Below are positions 9,694 to 18,316 of a DNA stretch of 64,000 nucleotides, one piece after another. The stretch is taken from assembly GCA_937934305.1 (NCBI GenBank), contig CALHAG010000009.1, positions 1-64,000 of the forward strand, given 5' to 3'. The notes under the pieces were generated by a model, which was given only the letters and a program-made list of their open reading frames with translations, ran no database searches and had not been told where the DNA came from. Made by a program: the position numbers and the translations under genes. The stretch comes from Candidatus Caldarchaeum subterraneum. GTDB lineage: Archaea; Thermoproteota; Nitrososphaeria_A; Caldarchaeales; Caldarchaeaceae. The first letter of the stretch is position 1. Every line of letters starts with the position of its first letter.

Positions 9694-10649
9694 TCCGAGC
9701 CACCTCTCTGAACTTGTTTAAAGACACCCCGTAACCTGAGGGAAACCAAACCCTGCGGCAACAGTAGAAGCGTTATCGCCATGGCCAATATAGGTATAAG
9801 GGGTCTGTAAACTGTTATCCAAGGCCCGAAAGTAAGACCCAGCTGACGTGTACCAAGGACCTCCACCAAGCCCAGCAGATAACCTCCTGCAACAGCTCCA
9901 TAGATGTTCTGCAGCCCGCCCACTATGGCTGCCGCGAAAATGCTGATGAGTAATTCGCTGCCGTAGTTGGGGCTTCCCTGAAACCAGAGAGCAAGCAACG
10001 AGCCGGCTACCCCGCCCAATCCGCCGGCGAGAAACCATGAAAACGTGTATGCTCTTTTCACGTTTATCCCGAGTGTCCCTGCTAGGGATGGGTTTTCTAT
10101 CGCGGCCCTCAGCCCTATGCCGAAACGTGTTTTGTTCAGAAGAAGATAGAGTAGAAAAACGGTTGAGACGGCGAGAGCTGGCGCGATAATAAATACTCCC
10201 GGCTCTCCTAAAATTCTCACATCAAATCTTCTAATGAGAAATCCTCTGCTCTGGACCTTGAATGTCTGGGTGAAGTAATCGGCGTAGATGTTGAGCACCG
10301 CTATGAGTATGAGCTCGAAAGCAATAGTGGCAATCATCTGAGACACAAGACTAGCGTCACGGGAAATCAGAGGCCGCAAAACCAGAAGATAGAGCGCGAG
10401 CGCCGCGAAGCCACCTAAAAGAAAAGCTGGAAGAAGAGAAAGGTAAGCAGGCTGGTTAAATGCAGCAGTCATCGTAAGCATCGTCATCATACCGATTGAC
10501 GCGAAGCTGCCGTGGCTGAAGTTTGGAACCTTTGTCGTGAGATAATTAAGCGTGAGCCCAAGGGTTAAGAGGCTGAGCATGCTGGCGAAAATCACCGCAT
10601 CCCTTATCACAGGGTCAATGAACACCATGAATTGCCTCTTCCTTTTCAC
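9690..10649 (-). CDS. livH: Branched-chain amino acid ABC transporter permease LivH
   Basis: TLGLTLNYLTTKVPNFSHGSFASIG; GIGLRAAIENPSLAGTLGINVKRAYTFSWFLAGGLGGVAG; AAIVGGLQNIYGAVAGGYLLG. Confidence 0.92.
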   Translation of the reverse strand: MKRKRQFMVFIDPVIRDAVIFASMLSLLTLGLTLNYLTTKVPNFSHGSFASIGMMTMLTMTAAFNQPAYLSLLPAFLLGGFAALALYLLVLRPLISRDASLVSQMIATIAFELILIAVLNIYADYFTQTFKVQSRGFLIRRFDVRILGEPGVFIIAPALAVSTVFLLYLLLNKTRFGIGLRAAIENPSLAGTLGINVKRAYTFSWFLAGGLGGVAGSLLALWFQGSPNYGSELLISIFAAAIVGGLQNIYGAVAGGYLLGLVEVLGTRQLGLTFGPWITVYRPLIPILAMAITLLLLPQGLVSLRLRGVFKQVQRGGSE

Positions 10650-10709
10650 AACAAACCCCTTGTATAAATAATTTATAATGGAAAGGGTCTAATGACTGAT
10701 TTTTGAAAA

Positions 10710-10720
10710 CGTTTATAAAG
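10710..10720 (+). promoter_or_regulatory. Putative TATA box of livK
   Basis: gaaaacgtttataaagg, about 26 nt upstream of ATG 10743. Confidence 0.5.
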
Positions 10721-10742
10721 GTCTGACATCTTTTTAAAAAAC

Positions 10743-12125
10743 ATGAGTAGAAAAAGCTCAGCAGGGGTTTCATCCTCTGTAGCAGGTGCTGCTGCTGTCG
10801 TTGCACTGATTGTTGGCTTGTTGATAGGCGGCATCGGTCTCGGCCCCATACTCTCCCCCGCCCAAACCATAACACAGACAAGAACAGTAGCCACAACGGT
10901 CACAGCGGGAGGGGCGACGGTAACTCAGACAGTTCAGCAAACCGTAACCACGACAGTCACTGCGGCCGGTGGATTAAGCGGCGAAGTCACTATTGGGACA
11001 TTGCTGTGTCTCAGCGCTGTGCTGTCATCATACGCTGAGAACGAACGTGTGGCTATGGACCTCGCCGCGAGGGAGGTAAACGATTTTCTCCAACGTGCAG
11101 GAGCAGGATTTAGAATTCGCATGATTCATGAGGACACAGCCTGCAACCCGGCGACAGCGGAGGAGAAAGTCCGGAGCTTTAACGCCAGAGGCGTCAAGCT
11201 GATTGTTGGGCCCATGACCTCCGCTGAAATTAGGCAGATAAAGAGCTACGTCGACGCAAACAAAATCCTGATAATCTCCCAGTCATCGACCGCTCCCGAC
11301 CTAAAGATACCCAACGACTTCGTCTACAGGTTCACCACAGCCGACGACATACAGGGACCGATAGGCCCGCGACTAGCCAAGCTACTTGGCATAACACACT
11401 TCCTATATGTCTGGAGAGGAGACGCATGGGGTGATGGCCTGCACACGGTATCCACAGCTGAGGCAAACAGGCTTGGATTAAACCTCGTATTCGAGCTCAG
11501 ATACGCCCCAGATAAAACCGAGTTCTCTGCAGAGGTCTCCCAGCTCAACGCCAAGGTTACGGAACTCATCAACCAAGGAGTTTCCCCTGACAAAATAATG
11601 GTCGAAATAGTCGGCTTCGACGAGGTCGTAGCATTCCTCTCAGCCGCGAACGATTATCCGAACCTCAAGCGCATCAAGTGGTTTGGAAGCGACGGAACCG
11701 CTGTAACAGCAGCCATTTTCCAAGACCCTGCTGCTACGAGCTTCGCTGAACAGGTTAAGTGGATTAATCCGCTGTTCTTCGCAACCACGCCAGACAGAAA
11801 GGCCCGCGTCGATGCCGAGGTTCTCCGTGTACTCGGCAGGTCTCCGCCCGACGCCTACAGCTACGCTGCCTACAGCGCAGTCTGGGCCTATGCCCTCGCT
11901 TTGATGGCCACCCAGAAGTATGACGCAGAGGCTGTGAGAGCAGTCTTGCCCACCATTGCGTCCGATTTCCTCAACCTTAAACTCGATGACGCAGGAGACC
12001 TTCCCTACTCTGACTACATACTCTGGGTAGTAAAAACCGTTAATGGCCAGCCGAGATGGGTGGAGGCAGGGCGGTACGTCTACGCGACAGGCACTTTCGA
12101 GTGGGCTGAAGGCTTCACACCATAA
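10743..12125 (+). CDS. livK: Branched-chain amino acid ABC transporter substrate-binding protein
   Basis: N-terminal TM anchor, Thr/Val-rich linker, then periplasmic-binding type 1 domain (IGTLLCLSAVLSSYAENERVAMDLAAREVN...LIVGPMTSAEIRQIKSYVD); next to liv permeases/ATPases. Confidence 0.9.
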   Translation: MSRKSSAGVSSSVAGAAAVVALIVGLLIGGIGLGPILSPAQTITQTRTVATTVTAGGATVTQTVQQTVTTTVTAAGGLSGEVTIGTLLCLSAVLSSYAENERVAMDLAAREVNDFLQRAGAGFRIRMIHEDTACNPATAEEKVRSFNARGVKLIVGPMTSAEIRQIKSYVDANKILIISQSSTAPDLKIPNDFVYRFTTADDIQGPIGPRLAKLLGITHFLYVWRGDAWGDGLHTVSTAEANRLGLNLVFELRYAPDKTEFSAEVSQLNAKVTELINQGVSPDKIMVEIVGFDEVVAFLSAANDYPNLKRIKWFGSDGTAVTAAIFQDPAATSFAEQVKWINPLFFATTPDRKARVDAEVLRVLGRSPPDAYSYAAYSAVWAYALALMATQKYDAEAVRAVLPTIASDFLNLKLDDAGDLPYSDYILWVVKTVNGQPRWVEAGRYVYATGTFEWAEGFTP

Positions 12126-12157
12126 AATTTTTCTTAAATATATCCCACATCATTTTT

Positions 12158-12925
12158 TTGGTGATGGAAAATATCATGCTTGATGTCAGAGATGTTTACA
12201 AAAGCTTCGGCGGACTATATGCGTTGAACGGAGCATCTCTACGTGTAAAGAAAGGCTCTCTATCACTCTTGATAGGCCCTAACGGAAGTGGTAAAACAAC
12301 ACTCATCAACACCGTTACAGGCGTCTATAAGCCCGAGGCCGGAAAGATAATCTTCGAGGGTAGGGACATTACGGGTCTGAAGCCGCATGTTATCTACAAG
12401 CTCGGACTTGTGAGAACATGGCAAATACCTCAGCCCTTCTACTCCATGACCGTGCTCGAGAACCTCCTAGTATCGGAGAAGAGCAAAAAAGGAGATGGGT
12501 TGTTGTCTGCGCTTCTTAGGTCACGTTGGATAGATAGGGAGATGGAGCTGACGCAGAAAGCTTTTGATATTTTGAAGCTGCTTAAGCTTGACCATCTCTG
12601 GGACCGTAGGGCAAGCGAGCTCAGCGGAGGACAGATGAAGCTTCTCGAAACAGGACGAGCCCTGATGAGCGGAGCAAAAATGATACTAATGGATGAGCCT
12701 GCCGCGGGTCTCAACCCTGTCCTCGCCCATGAAGTCTTCTCCCACCTAAGAAACGTCTGCAAAAGCATCGGAATAACCCTCATGATAGTGGAACACAGGC
12801 TTGACATAGCGATACCATATGTCGACCATGTCTACGCCATGCATCTCGGCAAAGTCATAGCCGAGGGAGAGCCTCAGGAGGTTTTGACCAACAGCTTGGT
12901 TGTGGAGAGCTACTTGGGTGGCTGA
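12158..12925 (+). CDS. livG: ABC transporter ATPase LivG
   Basis: Walker A IGPNGSGKTTLIN; LSGGQMKLLETGRALM; Walker B KMILMDEPAAGLNP. Confidence 0.92.
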   Translation: MVMENIMLDVRDVYKSFGGLYALNGASLRVKKGSLSLLIGPNGSGKTTLINTVTGVYKPEAGKIIFEGRDITGLKPHVIYKLGLVRTWQIPQPFYSMTVLENLLVSEKSKKGDGLLSALLRSRWIDREMELTQKAFDILKLLKLDHLWDRRASELSGGQMKLLETGRALMSGAKMILMDEPAAGLNPVLAHEVFSHLRNVCKSIGITLMIVEHRLDIAIPYVDHVYAMHLGKVIAEGEPQEVLTNSLVVESYLGG

Positions 12926-12927
12926 CC

Positions 12928-13629
12928 ATGCTGATGACACAGGGCCTTGGAGCAGGATACAAAAAGCTTCAAGTCTTGTTCGACGTCTCGGTTACGGTGC
13001 CCGAGAAACAGCTAACCGTGGTCGTGGGCCCAAACGGAAGCGGCAAAAGCACATTCCTCAAAACCATATTTGGCCTGACGAAAATCTATTCGGGCAAAAT
13101 CATGCTCGACGGAGTCGACATAACTGGTCTCCAGCCCCATCAAATCGCATACCACGGCATATCCTACGTTCCCCAAGTGGACAACATTTTCAGCAACTTA
13201 ACAGTATACGAAAACCTACTTATCGCCACCCATGGACTAAACATCGACGAGTCATCGATAGACGATGTCATGGAGATGTTCCCACATCTAAAAACCTACC
13301 GCAACAAGAAAGCGGCTTTGATGAGCGGGGGCGAGAGACAGATGCTCGCCATAGCCATGTCTCTTCTCAGAAAACCCAAGATAATGCTCTTCGACGAGCC
13401 GACAGGCAACCTCTCACCGAAAATGGCCATCACAATCTTCAACATAATCAAAGAACTCCGAGAAAACCACGGAAAAACAATCCTTCTAGCTGAGCAGAAC
13501 GCGAAAAAAGCCCTCGAGATAGGTGATAAGGCAATACTCCTAGTAAGCGGTAAAACAGTTTACCAAGGCGACGCGAACGCGTTGCTTACGCATGAGGAGC
13601 TGGGAAAGCTTTACCTCGGCATCAAATGA
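12928..13629 (+). CDS. livF: ABC transporter ATPase LivF
   Basis: Walker A VGPNGSGKSTFLKT; MSGGERQMLAIAMSLL; IMLFDEPTGNLSP. Confidence 0.92.
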   Translation: MLMTQGLGAGYKKLQVLFDVSVTVPEKQLTVVVGPNGSGKSTFLKTIFGLTKIYSGKIMLDGVDITGLQPHQIAYHGISYVPQVDNIFSNLTVYENLLIATHGLNIDESSIDDVMEMFPHLKTYRNKKAALMSGGERQMLAIAMSLLRKPKIMLFDEPTGNLSPKMAITIFNIIKELRENHGKTILLAEQNAKKALEIGDKAILLVSGKTVYQGDANALLTHEELGKLYLGIK

Positions 13630-14242
13630 TACTCAATAGTTCTTGTAAGCTGTTTAGATGAATGTCTGCGTAGGGGCAGCCGCTGGTGTGTATTTCGGCT
13701 GTCCGCATTCCCAGCCGCTTGGCAGGCTCCAGCTCAACTTCGCATCTGTCACCCACGTACAGAGCCTCCTCGGGGGATACGCCAGCCATCGACAACAGTA
13801 GACGAAACCCTTCAAGGCTGGGCTTAGGCTCCGCATCATCACTCGTCACAAGAGCATCATAGCATCCGTCATCAACGCCCAAGCAGCCCAAAACCTTCAA
13901 CGCAAGCTTTTTCCCCGAATTCGTGTGCAGCCCCACGAAAAGCCTCCTATCCCGGACTTCGGCGAAGAATCGCTTGAGAGAAGGGTCAGGCGAAAGATAC
14001 CTGCATGGCTGAACATTCTCCGCCAGCAAAGAGTAGAATTTTCGCCGATCTATTCCAAGAACTTCCACAGATTTGCTCACTGTCTTGTGAATCTTCTTTG
14101 TTTCATAGAGTTTTTTGAAGGCCTCTGCCCTATCAATTCCAAGGCATTCCGCTATGACCATCACTGACGAGGTTAGTAGATGCTGCTCATAGTCGCTGCT
14201 TCTGTATAGTGTGCCGTCGATGTCGAGGAAGATTGCTTTCAA
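13622..14242 (-). CDS. HAD-superfamily hydrolase
   Basis: MKAIFLDIDGTLYRS (motif I), LHTNSGKKLAL, YVGDRCEVELEPAKRLGM. Confidence 0.88.
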   Translation of the reverse strand: MKAIFLDIDGTLYRSSDYEQHLLTSSVMVIAECLGIDRAEAFKKLYETKKIHKTVSKSVEVLGIDRRKFYSLLAENVQPCRYLSPDPSLKRFFAEVRDRRLFVGLHTNSGKKLALKVLGCLGVDDGCYDALVTSDDAEPKPSLEGFRLLLSMAGVSPEEALYVGDRCEVELEPAKRLGMRTAEIHTSGCPYADIHLNSLQELLSII

Positions 14243-15249
14243 ACTATTCCGAGGGATTGGTTTGTGGCTTTTATGCTCTGCTCGGCCGAGGCTTCTCCCA
14301 TGAGGGCCCTGATGGCGTCTATGTTTTCGGGGACGACTATCGCTTCCTGATGTACACCAAGGTATAGAAAGACCTCGTTATCCTTGACGGTCACCGAGTC
14401 TCCGATAACACACGCCTCGTAAATGTCTCCACGAGGTCTTCCAAGCTCGCGACCGTATTCGTAGAGGTTGGCTGTTCCTTTGAAGCCTTCGGATCTCCAG
14501 AAAAGCTTTACACGGGTCGTCTCAGAAAGGGCTTTCAACATGTCTTCACGTGTTGGTTTTTGTCGCAGAGACAGGATGAGGCTGTGGAGATGCATGTGTG
14601 TTGTCGGGACTTTGAGCGCCATGGTCACGATGTCAATGTGTGGAAGAACTGTGTTGACGTCTTCAGCATGGTGGGAGGGTATTTCGACTGGGTCGAGCAC
14701 GACAGCGTCAATCAAACCCTTAGACGTTTCCTCGGGGTCTACAGCCCGTCTCGCTATAACCACACGCGCTCTCTCCAAACCAAAGGCGGTGTCAAAAGCA
14801 TTCAACACTCTACACAGACCCGTCGTGTTGCAGGAAACAACCCTGACACTTCTTCTTCCAACAGCTCTCTCGTAGTTACACTGGGCCACGAAACTTGTCT
14901 CAGCCACGTCAGCTTCCTCGCCTCCTTGGAAAACAGCTCTCACACCCGCGCCGAAGTATCTCTCACGATAGGTTTTCCCCACGTCGCCTGGCGTGCAGTC
15001 CACAATCACGTCAACCTCCTTGAGAAGGTCGTCCAAAACACCTGATACATCGAACCCAGCCTTCCTAAACTTGGAAACACCCGAGTCATCAACACAATAC
15101 AACGGAATATTTTTCGCAACTGCCAGACGTGCCTTATAGTCCGGTGTATTCTTGACCACTCCAACGAGCTTCATATCATTTTGCTTCATGACAGCTTCAG
15201 CGACTCTGCGGCCTATGGTTCCATACCCGTTTATCCCAACTCTTATCAT
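14239..15249 (-). CDS. gap: Type II glyceraldehyde-3-phosphate dehydrogenase
   Basis: IRVGINGYGTIGRRVAEAV; catalytic VVSCNTTGLCRVLNA; overlaps pgk. Confidence 0.93.
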   Translation of the reverse strand: MIRVGINGYGTIGRRVAEAVMKQNDMKLVGVVKNTPDYKARLAVAKNIPLYCVDDSGVSKFRKAGFDVSGVLDDLLKEVDVIVDCTPGDVGKTYRERYFGAGVRAVFQGGEEADVAETSFVAQCNYERAVGRRSVRVVSCNTTGLCRVLNAFDTAFGLERARVVIARRAVDPEETSKGLIDAVVLDPVEIPSHHAEDVNTVLPHIDIVTMALKVPTTHMHLHSLILSLRQKPTREDMLKALSETTRVKLFWRSEGFKGTANLYEYGRELGRPRGDIYEACVIGDSVTVKDNEVFLYLGVHQEAIVVPENIDAIRALMGEASAEQSIKATNQSLGIV

Positions 15250-16466
15250 GCCGAACCACCTCTATGCCTTTTCGCGCTTCTCATCAAAGCCTCTATGAGT
15301 GGGAGACGCTGCCCGGCCAGGAACATCACGAGAGCGCCTCCCGCTGTGCTGACATGGTCGACCCAATCCTTTACACCCAGCCTCTCCAAAGCAGCTGAGA
15401 GATGCCCCCCACTAACAATTGATGTGCCGAGAGACCCGGCCGCCGCCAGCAAAAGCTCATCAGTACCCCTCTCAAAACCCTTCTTCTCAAACATGCCAGG
15501 CGGGCCGCTGATGAAAATGGTGCCAGAGCTTTTGATTATCTTCGAGTATTTCCTGATTGTTTGCTCACCGATGTCAAGAACTTTTCCAGGGTCCTCTATG
15601 CTTGAGACAGGAATCTCCACACGCTCGCCGTCTTTTTCGATAGCCACATCCTCTGGTAGGCTGAATTTGCCACGATACTCATGAAGGATTGACTGGGCTT
15701 TTGGAACATATTTCTCGAGGTCTCCTAGAAGCGGTTTTTTTAAGGCGCCCGCCGCCCTTAAAAAGACCAGACCTATCAACCCAGTTAACAACACGTTGTC
15801 GGCCCTGCCGTTCTGTATCAAAGCGGTGATGGCTTCAAGCCTGTCGGAGACCTTTGAGCCGCCCAGCACAGCTGTGTAGGGCGCCTTAGAAGTCATCATC
15901 ACTCGGTTAAGTGACTTGAGCTCCCGCGCCACAAGATATCCGGCGCAGGTGGGCAAAACCTCCGCAAACCCCACGATAGAGGGATGAGCTCTATGAGCCG
16001 TTGGGAAAGCATCCAACACGCAGATGTCAAAGAGAGGCGCAAGTCTCCTGACGATATGTGTTTTCGCCGCCTCCTGCGGACTATATTCAAAGTTTTCCTC
16101 GGCAGCAAACCTCAGGTTCTCGAGGAGAAGAACCTCGCCTGGTTCGAGGCTTCTTATGGCGGCCCGCGAAGCCTCGCCAAAAACATCCTCCACAAACTTC
16201 ACACGCTTGCCCAAAACCTCGGAAAGAGCCTCAGCATGCATACTGAGCGAAACATAGTCATAGCGGCCAACCCTGCCTTGATGAGAGCCGAGAACAATCC
16301 TAGCCCCGTTCAAATGCCTAACAGTGAACGAGGACTCTCGGATACGGTGCAGCTCGAGAAGACGCCCAGTCTCCGGGTCAATAGGAGTGTTGAGATCAGC
16401 ACGCACAAAAACAGTTTTTCCCGAGACATCAAAATCATCAATCGTCAGAAAATCAACTATGCTCAC
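15246..16466 (-). CDS. pgk: Phosphoglycerate kinase
   Basis: KTVFVRADLNTPID; LGSHQGR; LLENLRFAAEE; AVLGGSKVSDRLEAI; IFISGPPGMFE. Confidence 0.93.
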   Translation of the reverse strand: MSIVDFLTIDDFDVSGKTVFVRADLNTPIDPETGRLLELHRIRESSFTVRHLNGARIVLGSHQGRVGRYDYVSLSMHAEALSEVLGKRVKFVEDVFGEASRAAIRSLEPGEVLLLENLRFAAEENFEYSPQEAAKTHIVRRLAPLFDICVLDAFPTAHRAHPSIVGFAEVLPTCAGYLVARELKSLNRVMMTSKAPYTAVLGGSKVSDRLEAITALIQNGRADNVLLTGLIGLVFLRAAGALKKPLLGDLEKYVPKAQSILHEYRGKFSLPEDVAIEKDGERVEIPVSSIEDPGKVLDIGEQTIRKYSKIIKSSGTIFISGPPGMFEKKGFERGTDELLLAAAGSLGTSIVSGGHLSAALERLGVKDWVDHVSTAGGALVMFLAGQRLPLIEALMRSAKRHRGGSA

Positions 16467-16543
16467 ACACCTCCAGCTTAACGAGAGGATAAAAATGTTT
16501 TAACAAAAAACTTTATAGAAACATTTAGAGCTATTCTCAGAAC

Positions 16544-16617
16544 GGGCCGGTAGATCAGTCTGGAAGATCGCCCGCTTGGCGTGCGGGAGGTCCTGGGTTC
16601 AAATCCCAGCCGGTCCA
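16544..16617 (+). tRNA. tRNA-Ala (GGC anticodon)
   Basis: Cloverleaf: acceptor GGGCCGG/CCGGTCC with G3:U70 wobble (Ala identity), anticodon stem CCCGC-TTGGCGT-GCGGG (anticodon GGC), T arm CTGGG-TTCAAAT-CCCAG; 3' CCA not encoded. Confidence 0.95.
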
Positions 16618-16647
16618 CTTGTTTATGGGTAAGGTTTAACAGCGATA

Positions 16648-17772
16648 TTGATGGTTGGTTGGGTTGTGAGAAGAAGAGTTTTTCTCGCTGTGCTCGGTTT
16701 CGCGTCAGCCTTGGGGGCAGCGGCCTTGGCCTCTTCCTTTTTTAGGAGTGGGGAAAAGTCTTATTCAAGTTTCACGGTAGTTGCTGAAAAGTTGTCTGTG
16801 CCATGGTCGATTTCATTCATCTCCAGCGACGAGGCTTTGTTTACCGAGAGAAACGGTGCGGTGAAACTTCTCACCCTTTCAACGGGCAGGGTTGAGGAAG
16901 TCGGGCGATTTGAGGTGGCAGCCGTTGGTGAAGGCGGTCTCCTCGGAATAGAAACACGTAGAGCAGGTGGAAAAACAATTGTCTATCTCTATCATAGCTA
17001 TAGAGAAGGCGGAAAAATCTTCAACAAAGTCGTCAAAACCATCTACAACGGTGGTCTTCAGGACCCAGTTGACATAATCTCAGGCATACCGGGTGGAACC
17101 GTTCACAACGGCGGAAGGTTGAAAATAGGTCCCGACAACATGCTCTACATAGCGACGGGCGAGGGAGGAGTGCCAGACCTTTCGCAGGACACGGGCTCAC
17201 TTGGTGGAAAAATTCTCAGACTAACACCGGATGGAGAAGTACCTCAAGACAACCCCTTCAAAACCCCCGTCTATGCACTGGGGCTGAGGAACCCGCAGGG
17301 ACTTGCATGGCATCCGGTGACACAGGAGCTCTACTGCACAGACCACGGCCCCAGCGGTGAAGGCCTCAGAATAGCCCATGACGAGGTGAACCTTATCAAG
17401 CCAGGCGCCAACTATGGATGGCCCATCGTAATTGGAGACGATGGCGATGAAAAGTTCGTGAAACCGGTTGTCCACAGCGGGTTGGAGACATGGGCGCCCT
17501 CTGGATGCTGTTTCTACACGGGCCGAGGAAACCCGGAGTTTAGTAACTCCCTATTCTTCGCAGCCCTGCGAGGAAGACACCTTCACAGGCTTGTCTTCGA
17601 TGAAGACGGCCACAGAGTTGTCTTGTCTGAGAAGCTCTTTGACGGCCAGTTCGGCAGGCTAAGAGATGTAGTGGAGGGGCCAGACGGAAACCTCTACATT
17701 TTAACAAGCAACCGTGATGGAAGAGGCTCCCCCACCCCAAATGATGATAGAATAATTCGCGTCACTTTTTAG
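16648..17772 (+). CDS. PQQ-dependent sugar (glucose/sorbosone) dehydrogenase-like protein, membrane-anchored or secreted
   Basis: Signal/TM N-terminus; LSVPWSISFI..., GGTVHNGGRLKIGPDNMLYIATGE, ALGLRNPQGLAWHPVTQELYCTDHGPSG, NLIKPGANYGWP. Confidence 0.88.
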   Translation: MMVGWVVRRRVFLAVLGFASALGAAALASSFFRSGEKSYSSFTVVAEKLSVPWSISFISSDEALFTERNGAVKLLTLSTGRVEEVGRFEVAAVGEGGLLGIETRRAGGKTIVYLYHSYREGGKIFNKVVKTIYNGGLQDPVDIISGIPGGTVHNGGRLKIGPDNMLYIATGEGGVPDLSQDTGSLGGKILRLTPDGEVPQDNPFKTPVYALGLRNPQGLAWHPVTQELYCTDHGPSGEGLRIAHDEVNLIKPGANYGWPIVIGDDGDEKFVKPVVHSGLETWAPSGCCFYTGRGNPEFSNSLFFAALRGRHLHRLVFDEDGHRVVLSEKLFDGQFGRLRDVVEGPDGNLYILTSNRDGRGSPTPNDDRIIRVTF

Positions 17773-18076
17773 AAAGTTTATCCTTGATGTAGAGGGTCCA
17801 GTAAGTCAACGGGTCCGTATCACCATGTGTGGATGCGCCTGAGATGTAGTATTCGTCAAGCTCGTCCGCAAGCTTCTCCACCTCATCTTCTGAAAGCAAG
17901 AGAGAGGTTCGCAGCTTCTCCATCTCCAATGAGAGAGATGACACTTCGTTGTCCATTTTGAGGTCGCGGAAAAACCTTATCCTGTTCACCAAAGAATAGA
18001 GTCTCTCCACCTTGTCCATCAACTCAGCCTCGAAATCTCCAGCATCGCTACCTGAGACCAAACGCCTCAACAGCAT
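17762..18076 (-). CDS. Hypothetical small helical protein
   Basis: Intact ORF between annotated genes, no recognised motif. Confidence 0.45.
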   Translation of the reverse strand: MLLRRLVSGSDAGDFEAELMDKVERLYSLVNRIRFFRDLKMDNEVSSLSLEMEKLRTSLLLSEDEVEKLADELDEYYISGASTHGDTDPLTYWTLYIKDKLSKK

Positions 18077-18299
18077 ATGTTTTGGAGTTGATTAAAAAGG
18101 TAAACCGCCTAAACATCCGTTCCCCCTTCCTCCTAAACACTCCAGCCACCTCATACACCTCCCCCCTATCAAAAGTTCTCACAACCTCGAACTCCACCTC
18201 ACCATACTTACTCTCCAGATAGACTCTAACAGCATCCACCACTCTCTCAAGCTCCACATCGCCCTCAACACGATTCCCGCTAAAATTTTTTACCAACAT
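18048..18299 (-). CDS. Hypothetical protein
   Basis: ORF track start 18395 overlaps the + strand aminopeptidase; internal ATG at 18299 (MLVKNFSGNRVEGD...) avoids the conflict. Confidence 0.4.
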   Translation of the reverse strand: MLVKNFSGNRVEGDVELERVVDAVRVYLESKYGEVEFEVVRTFDRGEVYEVAGVFRRKGERMFRRFTFLINSKTYAVEAFGLR

Positions 18300-18316
18300 C
18301 TCTCGCCCTTCTACCC

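Noticed and set aside
9190-9711. 173-aa + strand ORF antisense to livM
   Set aside because: Antisense shadow ORF, biased composition, no family resemblance.
12900-13493. 197-aa + strand ORF overlapping livF
   Set aside because: Shadow frame of a clear ABC ATPase; Arg/His/Pro-rich low-plausibility translation.
14560-15045. 161-aa + strand ORF antisense to GAPDH
   Set aside because: Entirely antisense to a strongly supported gene; no motif.
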